From Arion vulgaris (taxonomy: Eukaryota > Mollusca > Gastropoda > Stylommatophora > Arionidae): a stretch of 64,000 nt of DNA. Each line of letters starts with the position of its first letter. Position 1 is the first letter of the stretch. The position numbers and the translations under genes are program-made. The notes beneath the pieces were generated by a model that had not been told where the DNA came from, did no database searches, and worked only from the letters and a program-made list of their open reading frames with translations. The stretch covers positions 81,289,150 to 81,353,149 of the forward strand of contig CM036755.1 in the NCBI GenBank assembly GCA_020796225.1, in the 5' to 3' direction. Of the stretch, positions 31,085 through 42,300 are shown one piece after another.

Positions 31085-33287
31085 TGAACATATACACACA
31101 TAGAATATGAAGAATGGGAATAGAAAGTACTAAGAAGCATAGAATATGAAGCATGGGAATAGAAAGTACTAAGAAGAATAGAATATGAAGAATGGGAATA
31201 GAAAGTACTAAGAAGCATAGAATATGAAGAATGGGAATAGAAAGTACTAAGAAACACATAGAATATGAAGAATGGGAATAGAAAGTACTAAGAAACATAG
31301 AATATGGAGCATGGGAATAGAAAGTACTAAGAAACATAGAATATGAAGAATGGGAATAGAAAGTACTAAGAAACATAGAATATGAAGCATGGGAATAGAA
31401 AGTACTAAGAAACATAGAATATGAAGCATGGGAATAGAAAGTACTAAGAAACATAGAATATGGAGCATGGGAATAGAAAGTACTAAGAAACATAGAATAT
31501 GAAGAATGGGAATAGAAAGTACTAAGAAACATAGAATATGAAGCATGGGAATAGAAAGTACTAAGAAACATAGAATATGAAGCATGGGAATAGAAAGTAC
31601 TAAGAAACATAGAATATGAAGCATGGGAATAGAAAGTACTAAGAAACATAGAATATGAAGCATGGGAATAGAAAGTACTAAGAAACATAGAATATGAAGC
31701 ATGGGAATAGAAAGTACTAAGAAACATAGAATATGAAGCATGGGAATAGAAAGTACTAAGAAACATAGAATATGGAGCATGGAATAGAAAGTACTAAGAA
31801 ACATAGAATATGAAGCATGGGAATAGAAAGTACTAAGAAACATAGAATATGAAGCATGGGAATAGAAAGTACTAAGAAACATAGAATATGAAGCATGGGA
31901 ATAGAAAGTACTAAGAAACATAGAATATGAAGCATGGGAATAGAAAGTACTAAGAAACATAGAATATGAAGCATGGGAATAGAAAGTACTAAGAAACATA
32001 GAATATGAAGCATGGGAATAGAAAGTACTAAGAAACATAGAATATGAAGCATGGGAATAGAAAGTACTAAGAAACATAGAATATGAAGCATGGGAATAGA
32101 AAGTACTAAGAAACATAGAATATGAAGCATGGGAATAGAAAGTACTAAGAAACATAGAATATGTAGCATGGGAATAGAAAGTACTAAGAAACATATAATA
32201 TGAAGCATGGGAATAGAAAGTACTAAGAAACATAGAATATGAAGCATGGGAATAGAAAGTACTAAGAAACATAGAATATGAAGCATGGGAATAGAAAGTA
32301 CTAAGAAACATAGAATATGAAGCATGGGAATAGAAAGTACTAAGAAACATAGAATATGAAGCATGGGAATAGAAAGTACTAAGAAACATAGAATATGAAG
32401 CATGGGAATAGAAAGTACTAAGAAACATAGAATATGAAGCATGGGAATAGAAAGTACTAAGAAACATAGAATATGAAGCATGGGAATAGAAAGTACTAAG
32501 AAACATAGAATATGAAGCATGGGAATAGAAAGTACTAAGAAACATAGAATATGAAGAATGGGAATAGAAAGTACTAAGAAGCATAGACTATGAAGCATGG
32601 GAATAGAAAGTACTAAGAAACATAGAATATGAAGCATGGGAATAGAAAGTACTAAGAAACATAGAATATGAAGCATGGGAATAGAAAGTACTAAGAAACA
32701 TAGAATATGAAGCATGGGAATAGAAAGTACTAAGAAACATAGAATATGAAGCATGGGAATAGAAAGTACTAAGAAACATAGAATATGAAGCATGGGAATA
32801 GAAAGTACTAAGAAACAAAGAATATGAAGCATGGGAATAGAAAGTACTAAGAAACATAGAATATGAAGCATGGGAATAGAAAGTACTACGAAACATAGAA
32901 TATGAAGAATGGGAATGAAAGTACTACGAAACATAGAATATGAAGAATGGAATAGAAAGTACTAAGAAACATAGAATATGAAGCATGGGAATAGAAAGTA
33001 CTAAGAAACATAGAATATGTAGCATGGGAATAGAAAGTACTAAGAAACATAGAATATGAAGCATGGGAATAGAAAGTACTAAGAAACATAGAATATGTAG
33101 CATGGGAATAGAAAGTACTAAGAAACATAGAATATGAAGCATGGGAATAGAAAGTACTAAGAAACATAGAATATGTAGCATGGGAATAGAAAGTACTAAG
33201 AAACATAGAATATGTAGCATGGGAATAGAAAGTACTAAGAAACATAGAATATGAAGCATGGAATAGAAGTACTAAGAAACATAGTTA
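31085..33287. repeat. 39-bp satellite derived from Penelope 3' DNA, about 56 copies
   Basis: The unit is CATAGAATATGAAGCATGGG then AATAGAAAGTACTAAGAAA. Its reverse complement (TTTCTTAGTACTTTCTATTC, CCATGCTTCATATTCTATG) matches the single-copy Penelope segment CTTCTTAGTACTTTCTCTTC/CCATGCTTTGTAATCTAT at 27275-27310. Both flanks are Penelope too: 30780-31084 on one side and GGGCTCAAC complement at 33297 on the other. Minus-strand frames of up to 445 codons are only the translated repeat, possible because 39 is a multiple of three. Confidence 0.97.
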
Positions 33288-33302
33288 TGTAGTGAGTTGA
33301 GC

Positions 33303-33497
33303 CCATGACTCAAATGCTTTGTCCACCTGGAGAGAATAAACCCGACTACATCAGTTCAAATGCTTTGTCCACCTGGAGAGAATAAACCCGACTACATCAG
33401 TTCAAATGCTTTGTCCACCTGGAGAGAATAAACCCGACTACATCAGTTCAAATGCTTTGTCCACCTGGAGAGAATAAACCAGACTACATCAGTTAAA
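33303..33497. repeat. 46-bp tandem repeat, about 4 copies
   Basis: TTCAAATGCTTTGTCCACCT then GGAGAGAATAAACCCGACTA and CATCAG. It begins six bases past the Penelope edge. Its source is not established. Confidence 0.92.
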
Positions 33498-33540
33498 AGG
33501 GAGTACAACCTGAAAATGGAATCCTCAAGAGAAAAGGACG
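33490..33540 (+). mobile_element. LINE C-terminal sliver
   Basis: It encodes VKREYNLKMESSREKDEQRK leading into RWIDGV, a pattern typical of LINE C-termini. The codons after GGACG enter the 147-bp repeat. Confidence 0.45.
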
Positions 33541-33978
33541 AACAAAGAAAGAGATGGATTGATGGAGTTACATACATCTTACAACTACACAGACACACAT
33601 ATATGACATTTTTCTTCTTTACAGACAGTCAATTGGCCGTCTAAAACTACACATTATTACATAATATCAAGCGACCGAACGTGGACGAACAAAGAAAGAG
33701 ATGGATTGATGGAGTTACATACATCTTACAACTACACAGACAGGTATATATGACATTTTTCCTCTTTACAGACAGTCAATTGGCCGTCTAAAACTACACA
33801 TTATTACATAATATCAAGCGACCGAACGTGGACGAACAAAGAAAGAGATGGATTGATGGAGTTACATACATCTTACAACTACACAGACAGGTATATATGA
33901 CATTTTTCTTCTTTACAGACAGTCAATTGGCCGTCTAAAACTACACATTATTACATAATATCAAGCGACCGAACGTGC
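33536..33978. repeat. 147-bp tandem repeat, 3 copies
   Basis: GGACGAACAAAGAAAGAGAT starts at 33536, 33683 and 33830. The units are nearly identical. The unit includes the LINE-like RWIDGV codons and an unrelated 100-bp tail. Confidence 0.95.
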
Positions 33979-34235
33979 ACTATCTCGGAAAATCAGTTAA
34001 ACCTGCGACGCCTAACGTCAAAAAAGCAGAGAAGAACAACAGAAGAAAGAACAAACAACTTAAGCGTAATATGATTTTGAAATAGCCTCGAGAGATGTTA
34101 TCAGACTAACGCTGAAAAATAAAAATCTCCGTTCATTGTTTCTGACCAATGTTATATTTTTGTGTACAAATTTGTATTTAATATGGCATCGAGGTAAAGT
34201 ATGTAGTTGCGAAATGGCTTTATTTATAATATTGG
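33979..34235. other. Unassigned stretch
   Basis: No coding or repeat was recognised. Confidence 0.4.
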
Positions 34236-34237
34236 CC

Positions 34238-34440
34238 CCCCCTGGCCAGCGTTTTCGTAGCGCGTTGGACTACGGTATGACAAGCCCTCTGTGTGTGGAG
34301 TTCAATTACACGGGCTGGCAGAAAAAGTCACAGGTTCTCCAGATTCACGGTGTTCGTGGCACCAGACCGAAGGGTTACGATTTTCATGTCACCGAGCTGA
34401 AGAGCTGAAAGCTCAAGTGCTTCTGGATCGGGGAACATTT
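34238..34440 (+). mobile_element. SINE-E (tRNA-derived)
   Basis: It has CGTAGCGCGTTGGACTACGG (A-box region), GAGTTCAATTACACGGGC (B box), and then GGTGTTCGTGGCACCAGACC and GAGCTGAAGAGCTGAAAGC. This plus-strand copy shows the tRNA head most clearly. Confidence 0.85.
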
Positions 34441-34525
34441 GTTTATAATATTGATGGGCGAAACACTTGAGTGGAACCCGAAAGGAAAACGGAAAATGAG
34501 ACTTCTTAAACAGACTTGCGCCCGT

Positions 34526-34775
34526 GTGTTGCCAGGGCTCGGAAGTGGAACAAAGAATAGTACCACTGCGACCTACAAGACTTGTAGTATGAAGCGACTG
34601 AGAAAGGGGCCTTGGGAAGCTACCCTAGTAAATAAAAAGCGTCGCAAAAATCGGATGTGCTGGTCTACTTGTAGGCGCATAACTGACACAACGTACAATC
34701 ACTCTTAGACTCGGATCACATACAAATCACACAGATTTTTCAACAAGTGGTCTATATGAAGCGTTCAAAGAAGAA
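34526..34775 (+). mobile_element. SINE-C1 with (GAA)n tail
   Basis: GTGTGTTGCCAGGGCTCGGA, GACCTACAAGACTTGTAG, AAGCTACCCTAGTAAATAAA and CAACAAGTGGTCTATATG, then AAAGAAGAAGAAAC. Confidence 0.8.
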
Positions 34776-34825
34776 GAAACAGACTTGAAAACGGAGTCAT
34801 TTTGGAAGAACTCAAGGAGATTGGA

Positions 34826-35190
34826 CTATCTTGAGAAGCCATACAAAAAACAGCAAGGGACAAAAAGTGTGAACAATTGTTGAAGCCCTATTCTCCTCGA
34901 GGAGCGTAAGTAAGTATTAATAGCTGTTTGGGACGTGGATTGTTTTAAATAAAAATCTTCTTTGCGGCTACACTCTTTGAGAGCGTTCAAAATGTCAGCT
35001 CTATCCATTGACTGATCACCTGATATGGTGGCAGAGCCAACCTGTCTTCTCTCTCATTGCCAACGACACTCATTTCTCCCGGAGCGAAGATAAGTGTTAT
35101 TCTTGTGGATTCTTGTAGTGATTCAGTCCCTTGCCTGCGCACCGAACCAGCCTCCACATTTCGGATCATACTCACTCGGTTAGTTTCCTG
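34826..35190 (-). pseudogene. LINE-B RNase H tail fragment
   Basis: The minus strand encodes SMIRNVEAGSVRRQGTESLQ, ITLIFAPGEMSVVGNEREDR, then, in another frame, MDRADILNALKECSRKEDF. These correspond to the third aspartate and histidine region of RNase H and the C-terminal tail. Frameshifts split it. Confidence 0.85.
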
Positions 35191-35334
35191 CCTGGAGAGA
35201 TCTGGATATTATTCCAGATATCCACGACCTAAATGTTGGGGAGATCAAGTTCCTAGTTGGCAATACAATTACGTGGTAGACGGTCTTTCAAAGCAGAGTC
35301 AGCTCAGATATGTTATTTTTTAAAAGATATTTGT

Positions 35335-35492
35335 TGTTCTTCTTCTGCGTTCGCCCGCTATGAATTCAGGCGCAGCCATGCGCCTGGTATGGCGCTTCTG
35401 ACTGATTTTTGCGTGAAAGCATGCTTACCGTTTTATTGGTTTCCTCGCCATACAGTCGGGTCTTCTCCGACTTCAGAGGTAGAGATTTGTTG
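35335..35492 (+). repeat. Dispersed repeat D, longer copy
   Basis: GCGTTCGCCCGCTATGAATT, GCGCCTGGTATGGCGCTTCT and CATACAGTCGGGTCTTCTCC. It is shared with 28285-28400. Confidence 0.6.
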
Positions 35493-35868
35493 ATATGTAA
35501 GTGCTATCTATCTCCAGTCAACAAATAGTGGGTGAAGTTAGATGGGAAGTATTATGACGTTAATTCAGAAATACGCTTCTCTATTATCTTGAAATTCTAA
35601 TTCCTGTTAAGTTTGCTGAGTAAAATAGGCCGGATGTAATGTAGAACCAAAAAAAAAAAAAAATCTCTATAGCGGAAAAAGTCACCGCGCTCGACACTAG
35701 CCGATCAAGAACTTTTGAAAAATATTATCGGTGACTTTAATGTTTTGCTGTTTAGAATTTTAATGCAACTTTCACTCGTTGTGGGATAATCCAGTATTTG
35801 TTTCATTACAAAATTTGAAATACCCCACACAATTCTTGCTTCATCAGTTATCAGTTATAAAATGACTA
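35493..35868. other. Unassigned stretch with a short poly-A run
   Basis: A run of 15 A occurs at about 35649. No coding was seen. Confidence 0.5.
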
Positions 35869-35869
35869 T

Positions 35870-36285
35870 CGCCATTTCGGACCCTTACATAGGTGCTCCG
35901 ATCTCCGCTTCAAGAAATCCAACAGTCCAGCGACCCAACACGCCAGTTCGATGTTGATTGATCAATATTTTTGCATATTTGGTATGTCATTCTTTACGGG
36001 CTGCACCAATATCGACACCCATCTTTCTCAATCTGATCAGCGACAGGGATTCACAACCCTGAAACTCATCTGTTTGGGAAGGCTTTATCAATGTGTTAAG
36101 AATGTCATTTCGTTCTATTGCAGCTCCCTCTGCTATCGTAGCCATGCATGCTAATCTACCAGCCCATTCATTACCATCGACTCCTGCATGCCCAGGGGCA
36201 AAAAAAATGAAAGTGATTTTTCTGATCCCTGTCTGTACAAGTATTTTCACCCAGTTTCGTTTCACCATTCCTGTTCGAATTTACC
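35870..36285 (-). pseudogene. LINE-B2 RNase H tail fragment
   Basis: The minus strand encodes VQTGIRKITFIFFAPGHAGV, DGNEWAGRLACMATIAEGA and IERNDILNTLIKPSQTD. GHAGVDGNE is the conserved histidine block of RNase H. It differs from LINE-B but pairs with 46085-46425. Confidence 0.85.
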
Positions 36286-36289
36286 AATC

Positions 36290-37145
36290 ATACACATATT
36301 CTCTTTTGCAAGAGCATGTAATTAACTTTGGTAGCAATGTATACAAAGAAGGTGGAACAGATAGATATGTCAAAATAAGAATACAGAAGGCAAGAGTAGC
36401 TTTCATTGCACTGGGAAACATATGGAAGTCTAAAGAAATCAAATCTAAAACAACAATTCGGATATTTAACTTCAATGTTAAAGAAGTTCTGCTGTATGGG
36501 TCAGAAACATGGATAACTACTCAAATAATAACGAATAAATTACAGACATTCATCAACTGGTGTCTGCGCAGAATAGAGGGACTGAGTTGGTATGATTAGG
36601 CCACACATGAGGAACATATGGAGAGAACAAGACATATTCCTGTGAACCAAGAGGTTAAGAGGAACATATGGAGAGAACAAGACATATTCCTGTAAACCAA
36701 GAGGTTAAGAGGAACATATGGAGAGAACAAGACATATTCCTGTAAACCAAGAGGTTAAGAGGAACATATGGAGAGAACAAGACATATTCCTGTAAACCAA
36801 GAGGTTAAGAGGAACATATGGAGAGAACAAGACATATTCCTGTAAACCAAGAGGTTAAGAGGAACATATGGAGAGAACAAGACATATTCCTGTAAACCAA
36901 GAGGTTAAGAGGAACATATGGAGAGAACAAGACATATTCCTGTAAACCAAGAGGTTAAGAGGAACATATGGAGAGAACAAGACATATTCCTGTAAACCAA
37001 GAGGTTAAAAAGAATGGTGGATAGACATACTTTCTGAAAACTAGAAGGGAATATAACAAGAAGGGTTCTTTTTTGGAACGCGTAGTTTCACCGAAAGAAA
37101 GGGGAGGGCCGAGAAATACATGGAGACGGGATTTAGAGTTAGTGA
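36290..37145 (+). pseudogene. LINE-F thumb and C-terminus, first part
   Basis: It encodes INFGSNVYKEGGTDRYVKIR, IWKSKEIKSKTTIRIFNFNV, KEVLLYGSETWITTQII and INWCLRRIEGLSWYD, then EEHMERTRHIPVNQEVK, which is repeated eight times, and then GGPRNTWRRDLELVINNI. This is the region after the reverse transcriptase of an RTE-like LINE. The last codons seed the next repeat array, and the true C-terminus resumes at 39085. Confidence 0.9.
36609..37010 (+). repeat. 50-bp tandem repeat inside LINE-F, about 8 copies
   Basis: GAGGAACATATGGAGAGAAC then AAGACATATTCCTGTAAACC and AAGAGGTTAA. Each unit is the coding stretch EEHMERTRHIPVNQEVK. Period 50 shifts the frame at each copy. Confidence 0.96.
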
Positions 37146-39112
37146 TCAACAATATAAGAAGGTTAGAGTATGATCAAATATAAAGAAGAGTTGAGTTAGT
37201 GATCAACAATATAAGAAGAGTTGAGGTGATCAACAATATAAAGAAGAGTTGGAGTTAGTGATCAACAATATAAAGAAGAGTTGGAGTTAGTGATCAACAA
37301 TATAAAGAAGAGTTGGAGTTAGTGATCAACAATATAAAGAAGAGTTGGAGGTAGTGATCAACAATATAAAGAAGAGTTGGAGTTAGTGATCAACAATATA
37401 AAGAAGAGTTGGAGTTAGTGATCAACAATATAAAGAAGAGTTGGAGGTAGTGATCAACAATATAAAGAAGAGTTGGAGTTAGTGATCAACAATATAAAGA
37501 AGAGTTGGAGGTAGTGATCAACAATATAAAGAAGAGTTGGAGTTAGTGATCAACAAATAAAAGAAGAGTTGGAGGTAGTGATCAACAATATAAAGAAGAG
37601 TTGGAGTTAGTGATCAACAATATAAAGAAGAGTTTGAGTTAGTGATCAACAATATAAAGAAGAGTTGGAGTTAGTGATCAACAATATAAAGAAGAGTTGG
37701 AGGTAGTGATCAACAATATAAAGAAGAGTTGGAGGTAGTGATCAACAATATAAAGAAGAGTTGGAGTTAGTGATCAACAATATAAAGAAGAGTTGGAGTT
37801 AGTGATCAACAATATAAAGAAGAGTTGGAGGTAGTGATCAACAATATAAAGAAGAGTTGGAGTTAGTGATCAACAATATAAAGAAGAGTTGGAGGTAGTG
37901 ATCAACAATATAAAGAAGAGTTGGAGGTAGTGATCAACAATATAAAGAAGAGTTGGAGTTAGTGATCAACAATATAAAGAAGAGTTGGAGTTAGTGATCA
38001 ACAATATAAAGAAGAGTTGGAGTTAGTGATCAACAATATAAAGAAGAGTTGGAGTTAGTGATCAACAATATAAAGAAGAGTTGGAGGTAGTGATCAACAA
38101 TATAAAGAAGAGTTGGAGGTAGTGATCAACAATATAAAGAAGAGTTGGAGTTAGTGATCAAAAATATAAAGAAGAGTTGGAGTTAGTGATCAACAATATA
38201 AAGAAGAGTTGGAGTTAGTGATCAACAATATAAAGAAGAGTTGGAGTTAGTGATCAACAATATAAAGAAGAGTTGGAGGTTGTGATCAACAATATAAAGA
38301 AGAGTTGGAGTTAGTGATCAACAATATAAAGAAGAGTTGGAGTTAGTGATCAACAATATAAAGAAGAGTTGGAGTTAGGGATCAACAATATAAAGAAGAG
38401 TTGGAGGTAGTGATCAACAATATAAAGAAGAGTTGGAGTTAGGGATCAACAATATAAAGAAGAGTTGGAGGTAGTGATCAACAATATAAAGAAGAGTTGG
38501 AGGTAGTGATCAACAATATAAAGAAGAGTTGGAGGTAGTGATCAACAATATAAAGAAGAGTTGGAGGTAGTGATCAACAATATAAAGAAGAGTTGGAGTT
38601 AGTGATCAACAATATAAAGAAGAGTTGGAGTTAGTGATCAACAATATAAAGAAGAGTTGGAGTTAGTGATCAACAATATAAAGAAGAGTTGGAGTTAGTG
38701 ATCAACAATATAAAGAAGAGTTGGAGTTAGTGATCAACAATATAAAGAAGAGTTGGAGTTAGTGATCAACAATATAAAGAAGAGTTGGAGTTAGTGATCA
38801 ACAATATAAAGAAGAGTTGGAGGTAGTGATCAACAATATAAAGAAGAGTTGGAGTTAGTGATCAAAAATATAAAGAAGAGTTGGAGTTAGTGATCAACAA
38901 TATAAAGAAGAGTTGGAGGTAGTGATCAACAATATAAAGAAGAGTTGGAGTTAGTGATCAACAATATAAAGAAGAGTTGGAGTTAGTGATCAACAATATA
39001 AAGAAGAGTTGGAGTTAGTGATCAACAATATAAAGAAGAATTGGAGGGAGTGATCAACAATATAAAGAAGAGTTGGAGGGAGTGATCAACAATATAAAGA
39101 AGAGTTGGAGGT
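37146..39112 (+). repeat. 32-bp tandem array inside LINE-F, about 61 copies
   Basis: GTTAGTGATCAACAATATAA then AGAAGAGTTGGA. The unit is the coding stretch for LELVINNIKKS that directly follows GGPRNTWRRD. T/G variation (GAGTTAG or GAGGTAG) and occasional GGGATC variants are interspersed. Confidence 0.97.
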
Positions 39113-39185
39113 AGCTGCAGAAGATAGCTAAAGATTGGAACAACTGGCATGAGTTGGTTGAGCGCATAAGCCTCAATACGGGTTA
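39085..39185 (+). pseudogene. LINE-F C-terminal end
   Basis: Immediately after the last 32-bp unit the plus strand reads LQKIAKDWNNWHELVERI, then SLNTG and a stop. It is the expected continuation of the LINE ORF beyond the expanded segment. Confidence 0.85.
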
Positions 39186-39191
39186 AAAAGT

Positions 39192-39196
<5 letters not shown>

Positions 39197-39229
<33 letters not shown>
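39197..39229. repeat. (GA)n microsatellite
   Basis: About 16 GA units follow the LINE-F stop and may be its tail. Confidence 0.9.
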
Positions 39230-39233
<4 letters not shown>

Positions 39234-39387
39234 GTAATTGATAAGCGTATTCAAAACATGAACCACCATAATGACTATTCATGTACCGATCTACAAAACA
39301 TCATGCAATCTGTGACTGTCAAGGAAGCCATGTAGAGCTGATAACAAAAGAATCCAATGGTTTCTGACAGTCTCGTTTTAGAAGACT

Positions 39388-39720
39388 ATTTCGCCCGAGT
39401 GGTTACCGGGGCCCAAATTGGGGTGTAAATAATGGAACCACTATTACCTGCCGCGCATGTCGTAAGAGGCGACTAAGGAAGTAGGGCGTGGGGCTAGCTA
39501 CCCCACACCGTAGAAAACACTAGATGGCTACAAAACGAAAAAGCAAACCGAGTAAACGCTGGCTGAAACTGGACACATCGCCGAAGCATAAGCACCAGAG
39601 CTCCAAATGGTGCTGAAGATGTGACGTAAAACACACCAATGCTAAGGTTGCATGAATCAGATTTCCACATGAATGGAATTTATGGGGAGATCTGGTACGT
39701 CGGTCTAAGCGGGTATCGCG
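39388..39720 (+). mobile_element. SINE-C2
   Basis: TCGCCCGAGTGGTTACCGGG (A-box-like), GGGTGTAAATAATGGAACCA, and the core ATGTCGTAAGAGGCGACTAA. A longer, less certain body runs to about 39720. Confidence 0.75.
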
Positions 39721-39894
39721 AGAGAGAGAAGACTATTTGATTCATAAAACGATCCTCTAAAACAAGGAACATCCCCTCCATGAAGAACTCATTAAGGAGA
39801 AATAGTGTGGACTCAAGAGAGGCAGATCATGGCTTAGTCAGGTGGATGATACTATTAGGAAAATATGTGAGCGTTCTGGAAGTTGAAAATAGTT

Positions 39895-40070
39895 ATGACT
39901 GATTGAGTGACTGATTAAGTGAATGATTGAGTGATTGACTGAGTGAATGACTAACTGATTGATTGAGTAACCGATTGAGTAAACGAGTGAGTGACTGATT
40001 GAATGACTGATTGAGTGACTGATTGAATGACTGATTGAGTGACTGATTGAGTGAATGTTTGATTTCCTAA
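39895..40070. repeat. Degenerate 8/12-bp array TGATTGAGTGAC
   Basis: Repeated TGATTGAGTGA/TGACTGATTGA words. The minus strand translates as a SHSIS repeat. Confidence 0.9.
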
Positions 40071-40174
40071 TGAGAGTTAGATTTTTTCTCGGAACCATAC
40101 TTTTTGGAATAATTCTTCGCTCTGAAATGTACATTTCTTAGAGATTATTATAAAGATTTATTAAATCTTATTGT

Positions 40175-40186
40175 CATCCTCATCAG

Positions 40187-40226
<40 letters not shown>

Positions 40227-40262
40227 TTCATCATAATCATCCTCATCATCATCATCATCAAA
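40175..40262. repeat. (CAT)n trinucleotide array
   Basis: Mostly CAT/CATCTT triplets. The minus-strand frame is poly-Asp, preceded by LLGWQSSSKDKLF, which resembles the lead-in at 10650-10700. Confidence 0.93.
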
Positions 40263-40785
40263 TAGCTTGTCTTTAGAAGAACTTTGCCACCCTAACAGTT
40301 TGTCGAAATTTCTCTCATAGGTCAGATGTCCCTTACTCAAAACGCATAACATACGCACACTAAATCCACGCTTTTGCACACCGTGTTGTAGTAACAAAAT
40401 GTTATCTTATGGTGAATCAAGTGCCAAGCCTGCCGGCGTAGCCGATCATGTCTCTCAACAACTCTCTTTCTACTTGGTGCATGCATTCAGTTTTGACGTC
40501 GATCTTTTGTTGAACCATGATACCAGGCCATCTAACATCTTCTACCTCTGTCTTCCACGATCTCTCCTTCCCTAAATTTTACCTGTTGTCACCAAATGTT
40601 CAAAGCCTTCTCTTCACATTATATGCCTGAAGAACCTTGATTGTCTGATTCTTATTCTTTTGATAAGGTTTCTTTCTGTGCAGGCCTCATTAAAAACTTC
40701 CTCATTTGTTTTCTTTGCTGTCCATGGAATTTTCAGCATTCGTCTCTCTCTCTTGCGATCCCGGCCTAGACTGATGAACCAACTT
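40263..40785. other. Unassigned stretch
   Basis: No clear domain. The minus strand gives a few charged LINE-like words, but they are too weak to call. Confidence 0.4.
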
Positions 40786-40789
40786 TTAT

Positions 40790-41080
40790 CATGAATTTTA
40801 TCGTGTTTTTAAGGGACTTCGTTCCTCCGTACAGCTTCTCACGAAGCTCTGTGTTATGGGGCCAGGTTTCTTTTCTTATATCTGCTATAAGTTGACAATC
40901 TTGCAGAACGTGTTCTGCCGTCATGTCCGCCTTTTTGCAGGGCACAGGCTAGTTGTGCCAATTTTAAATTTGTGAAACATGTGGGCTCGGAGCTTGTTGT
41001 GGCCGGTACGGAGTCGAAGTATGGCAACTTGTTCATTACGAGAGAGACCATAGTATCCGTCACTGTTGGTGTACTGAGGA
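40790..41080 (-). pseudogene. LINE-G ORF2 C-terminal tail
   Basis: The minus strand encodes SDGYYGLSRNEQVAILRLRT, GHNKLRAHMFHKFKIGTTS and LCP, in the same order as 55464-55724 (DGYYQLPRREPIIILRLRMG) and 60428-60560. This tail normally follows RNase H. Here zinc knuckles lie directly upstream instead. Confidence 0.85.
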
Positions 41081-42300
41081 TGCTCTCGTGGCTTTCTCTC
41101 TGGGACATTTCTAACAATATGTCCTATTTTCTTACACCTAAAACATTTCTTGTTGTTGTTATAATAAGGTCTATATCTATCTCTTCTAACTGGCCTGTAT
41201 TTCGGTTCTTGAACTGTTCTATCTCTACTGGGACACATTTTAGTTATATGCCCCAGGGCATCCACAGACGTAACAAATTGAACCCTTCTTCGAGTGTCTT
41301 TCGTCACTCCTCCCAAAACCCCACTACTGTCTATTGATCATCCGCCATGGACACTTTCTGACGAGATGCCCCGGCTTTCTACATCCATAACAACAAAATT
41401 TACGACAATGGTAGGACATATGTCCGAACTTACCACAAGAAAAACATTTCCTTTCCCGAACATGATCATTATCTGTTAACTCATCTATACCCTCATCAGT
41501 TATTTCAACCTTATTTGACACTCTGGGAAAACATGTCTCTTCCCGAACATTATCTGTTAACTCGTCTATACCCTGGTCGGTTATTTCAACCTTATCTGAC
41601 TCACTATCATCTATTCGATTGTCCTGCTAACATTCTCCCTCAGCAATTTCCGTTTTCAACTCCCTCATTTCCACTGTTGTATTCAAACTATGCTTTCCGG
41701 TAACCAAGTTTTCCACAGCATTATTCCCTCTCTTTTCATACCCTTCTTTGATAGGTTCTATGAAGTTTTGATGAGCACTCCTAATCAGGCCCAAGTCTAC
41801 TTAAATATCTTTAACATTCCCCACCACTTTAGCTTGGTATCTAGAAAATCCGCAGTTTTAAAAACCTCCTTTCTCTAGTCGTTTGCAGTCGATGCTGAGA
41901 GATCTGATGAAGCTCCATTTGTTGCTTTTGTCTTTTGCTAGATTTATACGATCTAGTTCTGAGCCTTTTTAGACCAATTCGACCATGCATCTGATCTGCC
42001 TCCCTTAAACTTCTTGCCCGTCTTACTATCCTGCACGTTGCTACAAATCCACTGTTGAAATCAGAATGATATATCCCTTTTTCCTTGTACATTTTCCTCA
42101 TTCTGGCAGCGCGCGAGCTCGAACATTCGGATGGTGCATGCTCCAGACTGCTGCACACATGACATCGTCTGAACTCATTCCCATGGGCTGTCTCATGTAT
42201 ATTAGTACGAGACATGTTATACATTTTGGTAGTTTCTCTATTCTCCCCTATCCCCGAAAACAAATATATTAATGCAAACAAGCAAAACATGTACAAATGT
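41081..42300 (-). pseudogene. Retroelement ORF1/Gag-like zinc-knuckle region
   Basis: Minus-strand cysteine clusters in order are CHVCSSLEHAPSEC (about 42170), CFSCGKFGHMSYHC and CYGCRKPGHLVRKC (about 41430-41350), a frameshifted GHITKMCPSRD (about 41240) and CFRCKKIGHIVRN (about 41140). CCHC knuckles bind nucleic acid in Gag and ORF1 proteins. Between the first and second lies a duplicated acidic segment (KVEITDEGIDELTDN, also KVEITDQGIDELTDN) from a DNA duplication at about 41455-41600. The frame is broken several times. A cellular CNBP-like gene is less likely, because of the LINE tail joined to it. Confidence 0.75.

Noticed and set aside
30978..33259. Long minus-strand reading frames (up to 445 codons) of MFLSTFYSHASYS-type repeats
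   Set aside because: They are translations of the 39-bp satellite. The period is divisible by three, so all frames stay open. No start context, splicing or domain supports a protein.
33536..33978. 147-bp period as nucleosome-phased satellite
   Set aside because: Only three copies and a LINE-like start. The match to nucleosome length is probably coincidence.
37146..39112. Regular 32-bp repeats that might suggest a CRISPR array
   Set aside because: Units are directly abutting with no unique spacers and derive from LINE codons. The genome is eukaryotic.
41081..41521. Host CNBP-like zinc-knuckle gene
   Set aside because: Frames are broken and the segment is fused to a LINE C-terminal tail, so a retroelement origin is more likely.
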